Positions 36,154-46,343 are shown, counted from the stretch's first letter. The stretch is DNA of 64,000 nt from Parietichytrium sp. I65-24A (GCA_012862575.1 BLSF01000019.1:62001-126000); one strand, 5' to 3'. Numbers and translations are program-made. The notes: generated by a model from the sequence alone, not told the origin.

Positions 36154-37200
36154 ATGGGCATCGCACCATGGGTACTCGGGGTGATTCTCGCCATTTTGGC
36201 GTCGCTGTGTGCAGCCCTGGGGGATAATTTAGTCAAAAAGTCGTTCACGAAAGCCAAGGAGGGCGAACTGAGTGGGGAAGCTCCCGTGCCTTTGTACAAG
36301 CGCCCGCTGTGGGTGCTGGGCATGTTTAACATTATCGCGTTGAACTGCAGCCTGAACATTGCCAGCTATGCGTTCGCTGATGCTTCAATCACCATTCCGT
36401 TTGGCGGCTTGCACATTGTGCTCAACATCCCGCTCGCCCGATGGATCAATGGGGAGAAGTGCTCGCGAAAGGCGCTCGGATACAACGCAGTCATTCTTCT
36501 CGGAGTTATGGTGGTGCTTATTTCAGGCAATCACGACTCCAATTTCTTCACCGCCACGGAGTTATTCCACAATCTGTTTGATTGGTTCTTCATCTTTTGT
36601 ACCACAGTCCTCATAGGAATGATCAGCTACATTGTTGCAATTCTTCTTCCTTCGCAGAAAGCATCCCGCCGCCGCGCCGGCCTCTCTGTGTTGTGCGGAA
36701 TCGTGGGTTCTATGACCCAAGTTTTTGCAAAAGCCATGAGCGAGTGTCTTAAGGATGGGGCATTTGGAAACCTGTTCACCTGGTTCAGTATCATCGTTAC
36801 CATTGCTCTTGCGCTAACACAGGTCCACTTGCTGAACAGATGTCTGGACCAATATGCAGCATTCTTTGTGGTGCCGATCGTCAACAGCGTAATCATTGTT
36901 GTCGGATCGCTTTACGCGGCAGTGTACTTTCAAGAGATGGACCGCTGGTCGTGGCACTCGCGAGTGTTTGTGCCTTTTGGCATCTTCCTCACAAGTCTTG
37001 GCATCGGTCTTCTCGCAACAGAGAAAGACACGGATTTGTACGAGTCCCCCGAGGAGGTGGTGGAGAGCCTCGTGCTGGACGAAGAGTCCGACGAGGAAGT
37101 TGTGGGCGGAGCCGAGCCTTTTGACGCCCTTACTGTAGGCTCCGGGAACGGGGAACAGCTTTTGAGTCAGAATTACTCCAGAATGGAAGATATGATTTAG
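36154..37200 (+). CDS. second NIPA-type transporter (DMT superfamily)
   Basis: 348 residues from the first ATG (MGIAPWVLGVILAI). Hydrophobic helices fill residues 5-295. Family-like segments include LAALGDNLVKKSF-type N-terminus (here LCAALGDNLVKKSFTKA), NIALNCSL-type TM3, LGGLHIVLNIPLA-like (here FGGLHIVLNIPLARWINGE) and AFFVVPIVNSVIIVVGSLYA, then VYFQEM. The last 55 residues are an acidic cytosolic tail (EESDEEVVGGAEP) with a possible sorting signal near the end (EQLLSQNY). NIPA proteins carry Mg2+; here that role is inferred from family only. It is only distantly similar to the protein at 7537, so the pair is not a recent duplication. Confidence 0.8.
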   Translation: MGIAPWVLGVILAILASLCAALGDNLVKKSFTKAKEGELSGEAPVPLYKRPLWVLGMFNIIALNCSLNIASYAFADASITIPFGGLHIVLNIPLARWINGEKCSRKALGYNAVILLGVMVVLISGNHDSNFFTATELFHNLFDWFFIFCTTVLIGMISYIVAILLPSQKASRRRAGLSVLCGIVGSMTQVFAKAMSECLKDGAFGNLFTWFSIIVTIALALTQVHLLNRCLDQYAAFFVVPIVNSVIIVVGSLYAAVYFQEMDRWSWHSRVFVPFGIFLTSLGIGLLATEKDTDLYESPEEVVESLVLDEESDEEVVGGAEPFDALTVGSGNGEQLLSQNYSRMEDMI

Positions 37201-37702
37201 CTGTGCCAGTTGTCAGCCGGGTCGTTAGTAGCTGTTTTTATATGAATGTGATTTGTCTTCTCTGAGGCTCTGAAAATAGCCAGTGTGCTGTTCGGAGACC
37301 GGAAGGGGTGGTGGCGAGGCAGACTGTTCGCTTTGTTGAACTGACTTGTCGAAAATAGCGTCGCCGACCTCCAAGATATCCCGGATCAGATCGGCGCATG
37401 GATGCTGCCTTGTTGAAGTTTTCACCTTTCCTTTGGGCTTCCTCTTCGGCTTGCAGGCAGTTTTGCATCTAATTCGAATGGGAAAGTTCTTGTGGAATAC
37501 CAGGTTCTCATTTTTTAATTATAATAGCAAAAGTAAATATGTTTAAACATTTCAATCAAAAGTTATGTACACACAAAAGTCATTTAAAGTTGTCAGTGGT
37601 CGCAATCGGATTGCCAACCAACATGCAACGGAGACTGAGGCACGAAGAGGTAGTTTCAACGCTGCCCCGCCGACTAGAACGGTGACTCCGACAAGAGGGT
37701 AC
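37201..37702. other. convergent 3' interval, no gene seen
   Basis: 3' flanks of the NIPA-type and CRAL-TRIO genes; AT-rich near 37505-37560. Confidence 0.5.
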
Positions 37703-38371
37703 TCAGACATAGGTGACCTTCGACCTGATAGCCTTACTTGTGACAAACATGACGGTCTTGATCGCGTACTTTATTCCGCGACTAGCATTGGCGACCTGGA
37801 CTTCCTTAATTTTAACAGGGAAACATCTGAAAATGCTTATCCCTCGGCGAACGTCCTCAAGACGGAGATTTCGCAGCACGCTGAAGGAAGCATTCTCAAA
37901 GTTAAGACGCAGCGCAACACCGTTCCGTTGAACGTCTGTCTGGTCCTTCGTCAACTCCTCGAGCATCCACTGACCATGCTGCTGGTAATCGCGCGCGCTC
38001 GCGACATCCAAGTCTACTTTGGCGCAGTTGAGGACTATCATTGGACGACCGGAGTCGCTTGATTTGGACAACTCGTGCACATCGCGCTCAAGGACCTTGG
38101 GGTTAATATGCGACTGCGCGAGCTCCAGTGGCCACCCATTCGCGTCACGAAACGCGACCATGTTGCTCAGAAGGGCCTTCACATGGTTCAAATTTCCCTT
38201 TCTCACCGTCACAGCTTGCTGGATCATCTTTTCGTTGACTTGGGGAAATTCCTCTTGAAGTGACAAAAGCTCCTTTTCGCCAATCTCCACAAACCCATCT
38301 TGATCGGACACTTCTTTAAACGTGGAAAACCCCTTCGCCAGGTCCACGAACGACTTCACCGTCAGTCCCAT
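37703..38371 (-). CDS. CRAL-TRIO (Sec14-like) domain protein, C-terminally short
   Basis: 222 residues from the first ATG (MGLTVKSFVDLAK). A helical lead-in (about 1-75) with an LSLQEEFPQVNEKMIQQAV segment precedes the entry typical of CRAL-TRIO-N (VRKGNLNHVKALLSNMVAFRD). The lipid-binding domain follows: GRPMIVLNCAKVDL, a LEELTKDQ helix, VALRLNFENASFSVLRN and VRRGISIFRCFPVKIKEVQV. These domains carry phosphoinositides or other lipids between membranes. The protein stops at SKAIRSKVTYV, where family members continue with a last strand-helix unit. Either the domain is short or a final exon is missing. No splice donor before the stop was convincing. Confidence 0.75.
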   Translation of the reverse strand: MGLTVKSFVDLAKGFSTFKEVSDQDGFVEIGEKELLSLQEEFPQVNEKMIQQAVTVRKGNLNHVKALLSNMVAFRDANGWPLELAQSHINPKVLERDVHELSKSSDSGRPMIVLNCAKVDLDVASARDYQQHGQWMLEELTKDQTDVQRNGVALRLNFENASFSVLRNLRLEDVRRGISIFRCFPVKIKEVQVANASRGIKYAIKTVMFVTSKAIRSKVTYV

Positions 38372-39590
38372 ACTTGCTCGGACTCCGCTTGCTTGTTCTT
38401 TCAATTCAACTCTCCGTGGCACGTTTCTCTCTTTTCCTCTCTCTTTCTCTCGTAAAAAGGATCTGCTTGCCTGCCAACACTGCTTCGCGGTGCTCTCAAC
38501 TCTCTCCCTCACCCTCTACTTTGCCGCTGCTCTCGAGACTCTCGAGACGCAGCTTCGCATCGAGTTTTACCCAAAGCAAGGTTTTTACAATGGCAAATTG
38601 CGTCGTGCAGCGGAACTTTGCCTGGGAAAATTGGCATCGCGCACATCACTGAGCTCCGCCGCAGGTCTACTCGCAACAATAACCGGCCCTATTCCCCCGG
38701 CCCTGCGAACAGAGAAGCTACCGCTGCAAGAAGGAGTGCACCGCCTCGTGCTGAAGACCCAATCAGCCAGTAAGTTACCGAGTTACTTGCTGTGAGTAGC
38801 CAGCGCACAGCGTGTACAATTATTGTTTGTTGCCTTCAGGGATCCCACTGACCCTTGCTCAGCGCTGCTGCAACTCACCATGAGCTCGCCGTCAGCTCAG
38901 CTCGAAGCCTGAGGATAGGGTTACCGTAAAGACAGACGTTCGCGAAAGCCAAGATCGAACTCAGCGCAGCAATGTCCAGCACGGACGACGGCGCACACCT
39001 TACCGGTACGCCGTGAAAAGTCCGATCGGTCGCTTGAATGAACCTTTCATTCGTTTCGTCTTTCGTCGTTCTATCTCTTTGTAATTGTACTTTCGTTGAA
39101 AATCAAAACTACTTTACTAGTACTCTTCTTCGTCGTCTTCACTGTCAATGATGAATGAATCAAAATTCAACAAAACCAATTACCACGAACAAATGTAACA
39201 AATGACATCATCCATTTCCACCATGGTTTAGCCACCGCTACTGGAGCTACATTGGAGCTATTGGAGCATGAAATGTCAAAATACCAGCCTTACGCAGGTG
39301 ATTGTTTGTGCGAGCCAAGCGCGAGCATCAAAACATTATTAGTAGGACCTGACAAGACAGCAAGAAACAATGACCCGATTGTTGCAGTCTGAGGAGTCTG
39401 AGGAGTCTTAGGAGTCTGAGGCCCTTGGAGCGCGGACTGGTTCGGCACTCGACACATACGAGCAAGCGCGGCGTTGGTGGGTGTGGAGAAGGAAGGGGCC
39501 AGGTTAGGTTTAGGTTTCTGTACTCAATCTATTCCACACGTGTGAGTGTGTGTGCGTGTGTGTGTGACCACGGCGTCTCGCGAGGCAAGT
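38372..39590. other. divergent interval of 1.2 kb
   Basis: No gene seen. Contains the GAGGAGTCT array and AT-rich sequence around 39080-39200. Confidence 0.5.
39386..39422. repeat. tandem repeat, unit GAGGAGTCT
   Basis: Four copies of a 9-bp unit about 170 bp upstream of the histidine phosphatase start. Confidence 0.85.
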
Positions 39591-40337
39591 ATGGCGTCGC
39601 TGCGCGTGGCGGCTGCGGTGGCGACAGCAGGAGCACTGCTGGTGTACCTGCGCGTGTTTCGGCGCAAGAAAGCGCTGCTCGGATTCGATCTGGCGACCAA
39701 GTACAGGGCGCACGGAAAGTTTCGCAATCGATTTTTCCTGGTGCGACACGGGGAGAGCGAAGCAAACGTGGCCAAGGTCATTTCCAGTAGCCCGGCGGTG
39801 GGAACGGTCAAGCACACGCTCACGACAAGAGGCGAGCAGCAGGCGAAGCGTGCTGGGGGTAGGATCAGTAGTCTTTGTCAGGAAGCTGGCGTCACAGCGA
39901 AAGAGGTCTTTCACGTATTCTGCTCGGACTTTATGCGCACCAGGCGGACCGCCCAATTGGTGTCGCAAGAGATCGGGCTAAAAGAAGACCAAGTGCGGCC
40001 GGTGGTTCAGCTGCGAGAGCGCTATTTTGGTGAATTCGACGGCAAGTCAGACGAAAATTACAAGCGGGTTTGGGAGTATGATCAGTATTCAGCTTTTCAC
40101 AATCAATTCGGTAGCGAGAGTGTAGCGTCGGTCGTCAAGCGGGCTGCCGATTTTGTGCTTTCCCTGGACGCGCAGTTCGAGAACCAAGTCATCATTCTTG
40201 TGGCGCACGGAGATGTGCTACAGATCATGCGAACTGCCTTTGACGGCGACTTTCCTCCAGCGTTGCACAGGTTTGGTGAAAGTCTCCAGACAGGTTCCGT
40301 GACACGTTTAGAAATTTCTCCATTGCCAAGCATATAA
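39591..40337 (+). CDS. membrane-anchored histidine phosphatase (phosphoglycerate mutase superfamily)
   Basis: 248 residues from the first ATG (MASLRVAAAV); the frame is open upstream only from a GTG. A hydrophobic N-terminus (about 5-21) with an RVFRRKK stop-transfer flank makes an anchor or targeting peptide. The catalytic motif FLVRHGESEAN (His 53) and second His in LVAHGD (His 206) are present, with ERYFGEFDG between them supplying the general-acid region. The branch includes broad-specificity phosphatases and cofactor-dependent mutases. With a membrane anchor, a phosphatase near a mitochondrial or ER membrane is more likely than a glycolytic mutase. The substrate is unknown. Confidence 0.82.
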   Translation: MASLRVAAAVATAGALLVYLRVFRRKKALLGFDLATKYRAHGKFRNRFFLVRHGESEANVAKVISSSPAVGTVKHTLTTRGEQQAKRAGGRISSLCQEAGVTAKEVFHVFCSDFMRTRRTAQLVSQEIGLKEDQVRPVVQLRERYFGEFDGKSDENYKRVWEYDQYSAFHNQFGSESVASVVKRAADFVLSLDAQFENQVIILVAHGDVLQIMRTAFDGDFPPALHRFGESLQTGSVTRLEISPLPSI

Positions 40338-40643
40338 ATCCTCCGCCTTCCCTATCTCTGAACTATATTCGCTCCTTTTCAACCAGCGCATTCTTCACCA
40401 CCGATCCACTTCTACCTAGCGCTTGGCTCGCGCAATCACACTTGGCTCTTCTAGAGAATACAATAGAAGGATGTCCAAAAAGTAGCCGTTTAGTACTACA
40501 AAACCTGAGCTGCATTGTGGCACTTACTGTGCAAACCCGAGTGCGAGCCGCGTGAGATACACAGATCTGAGCGGTGTATGCATGCACGCGCGCATCAGTC
40601 CGAAAGTGCGCTCGCGCTGAGACTCGACGAGGGATGAAGAAAG
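40338..40643. other. short intergenic interval, no gene seen
   Basis: 306 bp between two plus-strand genes; no AATAAA. Confidence 0.5.
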
Positions 40644-42386
40644 ATGGAAGTGAACGAGACTTGCAGTGCGGGAACACAAGTAGCGGCCGCTTCTGGTGAG
40701 GACGCGAGCAGTGCGGAGAGGGAGCCTGGGAACGAGGAAGTTGGCGAGTCTAGCAGCGATGATGAAAGCAGCAGCGGGTCGCAGAGCAGTGATGGGTCGG
40801 CATACTGTGACCCGTGGGAAATCACGCTGGGGAGAGTGCATCCGGCCGTTTACGCACAGGAAATCATCGAGCCACTGTGCATGGCGAGCGTGAGGCAGGA
40901 AGAGGAAAAGAAGCGCATAGAAAGAGCACAACAAGAGGCAAAGGAGGCTAAGAGGAACCAAGCAAAGAGAAGGAGGGCGTCCTCCGGTGTTGCAGTCAAG
41001 CCTGGAAACAGAGGCGCGAGTCGCAGGAGATCCTCGTCTGCGCTCAAAGATCGGGGTAACGCGAATTGGGAGAGGAATCCAAAGAAAAGCCCTTCTGGCT
41101 TCAGTTCGGACAGCTCTGGACAAAGCGGCAGCGGCAGCGATAGCGATAGTGACAGCGAAGCGGATGTTGCTGTAGATTGGGACACCAGCTACTTGGTAGT
41201 CCCAGCAAGAGCGGAGAGTTTAAAGGGTCTAAAGCACGTTCACGGCAGCAGCGCGTCCGCAGCCTACACAATCCTTTTGCCACAGCTAATGAACGACGAC
41301 GAAACCGCTCGATCTGTGTGGCTTTGGGTTCGAGTGAACCTGCCTAACAACAATCCAAATACGCACTTTTTGCAGGTGAGCTTGAATGATGAGTGGCATG
41401 ACGAGACCTGGAGCGTGAAGACGTCCTTGCGGCACAGTCATACGTGGCATTGGCAAAGGTATCCCAAAGCGATTGATTCCCGAAATTTCATTGCCGGTAT
41501 GGCGGACATTAGGCTCTTTTTCAGTTCCATGGACCTGAAGGTAAGCGCCCTTTGGCTCTCTGTAGATCCAAAGAAGTCGCCACCGGCAAATTCTCCGGAA
41601 GAAGAAGCTGAGAGCCAGATTCCGTGTTTTGTCAAGCACTGCATCCCCAATACTGATCTGAGCACCTTTGACGCAACTCGTCCGTGGACAGCATATCGTG
41701 TTCCGGATGCAAGCACGGCTTCCAAGAAACTCTACGATTTTCGCAAATACGTCTACAGCAACGAGACAGCAGCAAAAGTGGTTGAACGAAATGAAGCTGC
41801 CAAAGCTCGGCGATTGGGGATCATTCGGCGATCGATCTTTGTGCAGCAGGCAGGCGGGAGTATTGAAATGTGCAATTTGTCTCGTCCATTGGAGGGAGCA
41901 CGAGCCACCAAAAATGCCACAAGTAGCTCTGGCGATGAAAGCGAAGGTAGCTTTTCCTCCTCAGACTCGGATGAAGAAGAGGAAGATGAATTGGAGAGCG
42001 GTGCACAAGAAGGCTGGAATGAAGCCAGCCACTCTGACCAAATTGGGGGCGAGGGCGGAAACGACCAGGCAAATGCTAATGTGGTCTCAAGCCAAAGTTT
42101 CAAAAACCGTTGGCACGAGCGTTTCGACGATGTCATTGATCTGTTGAACGATTTGGACAGAGCCGAAATCGATGCCTCCTTCGAATCCAAGATGCGTCTT
42201 AAAAGGCTCATCCGTGTCGAGCGAGAGACGTTGCAGAGAGAGGAGCTTCTCGCCTCTCCCACAGAGCAACTGGAGGAATGCGAGCAGGCTGCCCAAGCCG
42301 AGCTACAAAGAGCTGCAAAAGTATTTCAGGCAGGGATTGTGATGGATGTCGTGAAAGATGAGTATCTGCTGACGAAAGAAACGTAA
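40644..42386 (+). CDS. acidic Ser-rich protein with a possible carbohydrate-binding-like module
   Basis: 580 residues from the first ATG (MEVNETCSAG). An acidic Ser-rich N-terminus (20-55), an Arg/Lys/Gln-rich helix (85-115) and another Ser/Asp run (152-175) flank a compact beta-rich region (about 177-309). There, WLWVRVN, FLQVSLNDEWHDETW, HTWHWQRY and a FIAGMADIRLFFSSMDLKVSALWLSVDP run follow the strand pattern of bacterial CBM-like or malectin-like beta sandwiches, with aromatic positions on one face. A second acidic Ser block (about 430-460) and a helical, Glu/Arg-rich tail follow. No nuclear or catalytic domain was recognised. The sugar-binding idea is inference; a chromatin or RNA-processing role would also fit the composition. 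Confidence 0.65.
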   Translation: MEVNETCSAGTQVAAASGEDASSAEREPGNEEVGESSSDDESSSGSQSSDGSAYCDPWEITLGRVHPAVYAQEIIEPLCMASVRQEEEKKRIERAQQEAKEAKRNQAKRRRASSGVAVKPGNRGASRRRSSSALKDRGNANWERNPKKSPSGFSSDSSGQSGSGSDSDSDSEADVAVDWDTSYLVVPARAESLKGLKHVHGSSASAAYTILLPQLMNDDETARSVWLWVRVNLPNNNPNTHFLQVSLNDEWHDETWSVKTSLRHSHTWHWQRYPKAIDSRNFIAGMADIRLFFSSMDLKVSALWLSVDPKKSPPANSPEEEAESQIPCFVKHCIPNTDLSTFDATRPWTAYRVPDASTASKKLYDFRKYVYSNETAAKVVERNEAAKARRLGIIRRSIFVQQAGGSIEMCNLSRPLEGARATKNATSSSGDESEGSFSSSDSDEEEEDELESGAQEGWNEASHSDQIGGEGGNDQANANVVSSQSFKNRWHERFDDVIDLLNDLDRAEIDASFESKMRLKRLIRVERETLQREELLASPTEQLEECEQAAQAELQRAAKVFQAGIVMDVVKDEYLLTKET

Positions 42387-42544
42387 GGGCCGGGCTTGTG
42401 AAGATGTGTACATACATTTACAAGAGCATTTTTGTAAACGCGCTCCAGAATTTCGAGGGGAAAAGAAGTGAGCTCTTCAACATCGCGTTACTAATTTACC
42501 TTGATTAATTAATTAATTACATTTTAGCGAAAAAGTCATCTCCC

Positions 42545-45500
42545 TCACCTAACAGATTCTTCCTGGTTGTTGCTGGACGCTGAGGCGCTTGACAGAAGTT
42601 TCGGCTTGATTGTAGACCGTTTAATTCTGACCCGCGATGACTTTGCTGGTTTAGATTTCGTAGCGCTTCCCGAGCGTTGCCCATTTTCACTCGCTTTGTT
42701 GGAAACCCTCTTCCTCGCCACTGACGAAGTCGAGTGAGGTGGAGGTGCAACCGTTGAGGGCCGCTTCGGCTTCAATTTGGGCTCGCTCGATTTCGCCTTC
42801 TCGGACGCTTTGCGAGAAGACTTCTTCTTCACTTTAGTGACCGTCGGAGAAGCCGCCAGAGCGCTCGATGGCCTTGGCTCTGAAATCAGGAATTTCTCCG
42901 GGAACTTGTAGCTAATAATTTCCTTGACAAACTCAACGCGCTCCTGCGAAGGCTCCACAAGGTCCCACACTGCGCAACATGCATCTCGTCCAATTTGCTC
43001 ATAGTCGTAAAGTGAAAAGTGATGAGTGCCGTTTCCAGCCATGGTGGCCTCCAGGGTGAAGCTGTTGGCCAGTTTGAGATCGCGCCCCAGCGAAACTCTC
43101 GCGCAGTTTGATTTCGCCTTGAGGACCTTGAAATTGCAAAGGTCGATATTGTACAGATCCGGCGGCGCAACTTGCCCGAGCAAGTGCGGGTAAATCATCT
43201 CCGGACAACCAAACCGTTTGGCGTCCTCGCAACCGTAAAAGAAATAAAAAGGTTTTCGGCTATGCCCGTGGATGTCCACCAAGAGTCTCACCCCTGAGTT
43301 CTTGGCGGCTCCAACGAGCAGTTTACGCGCGTGATAAACAGTCGGGGCCGATTTTTCACTCGGCTTGGACCATTGCCGGTTCAAATCCAGACCGGCCATG
43401 TTGCACCTGTGATTCCCGAAAATCACCCCATCGGGGTTGAGCATAGGGACCACTTTGAACACGATTCTGTCGCGGAGCTTCTGTGCCACTTGGTCGTCAC
43501 TGACCAGGAACTTGAGCAGCCCGCGCATAATCCAGCTGGAGTTGGTTTCCCCGGGATGAACTCGAGCAGAAAAGAAGACGACTTGGCGCTCAGAGAGAGG
43601 CAGCAATCCGGCGCCTTGGCTGCTGTCAGCCGAATGCACTCTATCTTCTTCCGCGGAGTCCTGATTGTTGTTGACGTTATTCTTCTTGCTGGACGCGGCG
43701 TCACAAGATTTTACAAAATTAAAGTTGGCGACTTCCTCAGCTTCCGGCGTACAAGTGCTTGCGACACTGGTCTCAGTCACCGCGAAATTGGTAATAGTTA
43801 GAAGAGGACAGTCGTTTCCGGACAGTGTTTGGCACAATGAGGACTGCCTCACGCAATCTCTGCGCAAGCAAAGCTGGGACAAGTCATCTAATAAGTTTGA
43901 GTACGAGTAAGGGGCACTGTATGCCAGGAAATGCGGTCTGGAAGGATCCGGATCCTCAAAGTGGTCCGGAAGAGCGATGGTCATCGCGGCCGAATAGCAC
44001 GGGATTTTTTGTTTTCTGCCCGTCGTCTCGTAAGCTTTTTCAAACGGATTGACCACGTAGGATATGTTTGTACCTACTCGGGTCCATCCCAGCTCGCACG
44101 TTCGTGCAGTGTGCGGGCAAAACATGAGGGCTCTCATGCCGCTATTGTACATCGAGTCTGGCTTTTCGAGATTGACGAAAGAGAAGGTGTACTTCCTCCC
44201 TCTTTGTAAACCGTACACAGCAAAATAGAACCACTGGACTTGCCCGACAGAGTTTGCGTCCGCGTTGAGCCAGAGATAGTACTCGGAGTCACCGACCCTT
44301 TCCGCCCTTGCCAGATTTCCACACTCAAACCTGGCCTCAAACCGGAGGGGGCTCGCGCTCGAACTGGAGTCCTCTTGCGACTGGTCAGCCTGCTGCGGGA
44401 GGTTACCAGCGCGGATAAGGAGCCCGGACTCGAGCCGGACTCCCGGATCGTACGCCAGCACTGGGCAGGGCCGCTTCCCCTGCAGACCCTCGACGGCTCT
44501 GAGCAAGGTGTCCACCTTAATGCTTGTCGACAACGGAGGGAGGAGCGGGTCGCGTTTTCTCCGCAGAGTGACAGAGCTGTTGTCAAGAAACTCCTTTGCC
44601 GTGGGAAGCTCCGCAAGCGCAAGGCGTTGCTCCTTGATGAGGCAAAAGTGTCCTTGGTCTAGCTCCTCTGCGCGTGCTTGACCGGTAGCCAGCTGCTCGA
44701 GGTCGATGGGGACCAGTTGGTTCATGTCGTACTCGAGCTGCGGGCTCTTCGGGTCCTGCAAGTAGTACGCCTTCCACACGAGCAAACATAGTTTTGGTAG
44801 CACCTCTTCGTGCGCCAGATGCATTGCCACGAGGGGCTGCAGCGCCTCGAACACCTTGAGCTCGGCGAACAGCTGCGCCGCGTTGGGCTCTCTGCTGCAC
44901 AGAGTGAGTATCTGAACGGCCTTTTGCAGCACTTCCGCGTCCAGTGAATGCTGCTCCACCGCAGCCAGCACGATCTTGAGTAGCGCAGGCCTGAGCATCT
45001 GCTGTGGCACGCGCTCGCCCTTGGCCGCCAGCAGCGCCTGCACCCCCAACGCCGCCGCGCACAGCGCCCTATTGCGCACCATCCTCCTTGGCAGCAGAAT
45101 CGTCAACGCCTCCGCCGCGTACACCCCGCGTGCCACCACGTCCGCGTTCCCCGGCACGCTCCTGCAGTACTGCACCAGCAGCTTGGCCGCGGCAATTGCC
45201 ACGCGCTCCTCCGCCTCGCGCTTGCCGTTCCGCGCGCTCGCCACCTGCACGCTCTGCACCGCCTGCAGCACCAGCTCCGCGCCGCCCACCGCCCGCGCGC
45301 CCGCGCCGCTCGGCCGCTCCACCTCCGCCACGCGCATCAGCAGTTCCAGCGCCGCAGCCACCAGCCGCGCATCGCCGTTCGCGCCGCGCAGGACCGTCAG
45401 CACGCCGCGGCTCCCCGCGCACTCCCGTGACATACGCGCGCACAGTCCGCGCCGCAGGTCCCCATCCCACGCGTCCGCGGACGCCACCGCGTGCTCCAGC

Positions 45501-45670
45501 GCCTGCGCGGCGTCCTCGCGCGAGGCGGGGACCCCCGGGGCGGCGGCGGGCGGGCAGGAGGAAGAACCGTGCCGGAGGAACTGCAGACCGAACGAAACGC
45601 TCGCGCACACTTGAGAGAGAGCGTGCGCGTACGCCTGCGACTGGCAGGGGGACGCCGCGCGCGAGGACAT
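42545..45670 (-). CDS. cytosolic carboxypeptidase, M14 tubulin-deglutamylase family
   Basis: 1041 residues from the first ATG (MSSRAASPCQ). An Ala/Leu-rich, armadillo-like helical N-half (about 20-330) precedes the beta-sandwich N-domain of cytosolic carboxypeptidases (about 390-560) and the zinc peptidase domain (about 690-905). Zinc ligands sit in HPGETNSSW (His 705, Glu 708) and DIHGHS (His 801); the catalytic Glu lies in SFTLEATMAG (Glu 874); NRQW supplies the substrate Arg. The family trims polyglutamate from tubulin, often on axonemes. A Lys/Ser/Pro-rich basic tail (about 940-1041) may bind microtubules. Which CCP subgroup it belongs to is not clear. It implies modified microtubules and fits with the docking-complex gene at the right end. 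Confidence 0.9.
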   Translation of the reverse strand: MSSRAASPCQSQAYAHALSQVCASVSFGLQFLRHGSSSCPPAAAPGVPASREDAAQALEHAVASADAWDGDLRRGLCARMSRECAGSRGVLTVLRGANGDARLVAAALELLMRVAEVERPSGAGARAVGGAELVLQAVQSVQVASARNGKREAEERVAIAAAKLLVQYCRSVPGNADVVARGVYAAEALTILLPRRMVRNRALCAAALGVQALLAAKGERVPQQMLRPALLKIVLAAVEQHSLDAEVLQKAVQILTLCSREPNAAQLFAELKVFEALQPLVAMHLAHEEVLPKLCLLVWKAYYLQDPKSPQLEYDMNQLVPIDLEQLATGQARAEELDQGHFCLIKEQRLALAELPTAKEFLDNSSVTLRRKRDPLLPPLSTSIKVDTLLRAVEGLQGKRPCPVLAYDPGVRLESGLLIRAGNLPQQADQSQEDSSSSASPLRFEARFECGNLARAERVGDSEYYLWLNADANSVGQVQWFYFAVYGLQRGRKYTFSFVNLEKPDSMYNSGMRALMFCPHTARTCELGWTRVGTNISYVVNPFEKAYETTGRKQKIPCYSAAMTIALPDHFEDPDPSRPHFLAYSAPYSYSNLLDDLSQLCLRRDCVRQSSLCQTLSGNDCPLLTITNFAVTETSVASTCTPEAEEVANFNFVKSCDAASSKKNNVNNNQDSAEEDRVHSADSSQGAGLLPLSERQVVFFSARVHPGETNSSWIMRGLLKFLVSDDQVAQKLRDRIVFKVVPMLNPDGVIFGNHRCNMAGLDLNRQWSKPSEKSAPTVYHARKLLVGAAKNSGVRLLVDIHGHSRKPFYFFYGCEDAKRFGCPEMIYPHLLGQVAPPDLYNIDLCNFKVLKAKSNCARVSLGRDLKLANSFTLEATMAGNGTHHFSLYDYEQIGRDACCAVWDLVEPSQERVEFVKEIISYKFPEKFLISEPRPSSALAASPTVTKVKKKSSRKASEKAKSSEPKLKPKRPSTVAPPPHSTSSVARKRVSNKASENGQRSGSATKSKPAKSSRVRIKRSTIKPKLLSSASASSNNQEESVR

Positions 45671-46343
45671 CCCGCGGACACTTGGGCGTACGTGTGTGTA
45701 TGTGTGTGTGTGTGAGTGTGCTTCTCCACACTACCCTTGGACCCTTGCTAGTCTTGCGCCGCTTCCCCGCAGCTGCACTTGGGAGAATGAGTTGCTGCGG
45801 ACTGCCGCGGACCACCGCGTACGCGGGATAGTTTCCTTCTTCTTTCCGTCCCCGTTTTCTGGTTGTAGATGTCCGCTACGCGTTCGTCTGGCATGGTGTT
45901 GATTAGCAGGTGGTAGGACTGCGGGGATGTTATTGTTTAGAGGTAGAGAGGTGTACGAGATTAGGTACCGGACAAAATTGATCTTTGAGACAGTGATTTT
46001 TGATTGGTTTTCTTTTTTGATTGATTGACAGTGATTTTGATTTTGATTTTGATTGTGACTTTTGACTTTTGACTTGTGAATTGAATTCCTTCTTGGTCGA
46101 AGATTTGATGTTTCTTTTCTTGCTGATGATCATTGTGAATGCTCATTGTTCAAAGACACAATCAGTAATACTAGATGGACGGAACAATCGATTCTCGGAG
46201 CGAAAGGACGGCTAACGGTTATTAATTGGTAGCGCTGTGGCGCTGGCGGAGCTTGCAAGTCACCGAGCTATAGCTAGTAGCCAGAGGTTGGTTCCTTTGA
46301 GGAAGTCGAGCACCCTGGCAATATTCTCTTCGCGTTTTTTTGC
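45671..46343. other. intergenic: CCP promoter and mannosidase 3' flank
   Basis: No gene seen. Contains a GATTTT/TTTGATT array (46027-46075) and a GT-rich run (45690-45720) near the CCP start. Confidence 0.5.
46027..46075. repeat. TGATTTT/TTTTGAC tandem repeat
   Basis: Four GATTTT units followed by three TTTTGACT units. Confidence 0.75.

Noticed and set aside
7537-37200. The two NIPA-type genes as a local duplication
   Set aside because: They are about 28 kb apart and differ throughout; only the family fold is shared.
45004-45831. 275-codon Arg/Ala/Pro-rich frame antisense to the carboxypeptidase start
   Set aside because: Shadow of a GC-rich coding region; composition is typical of antisense frames.
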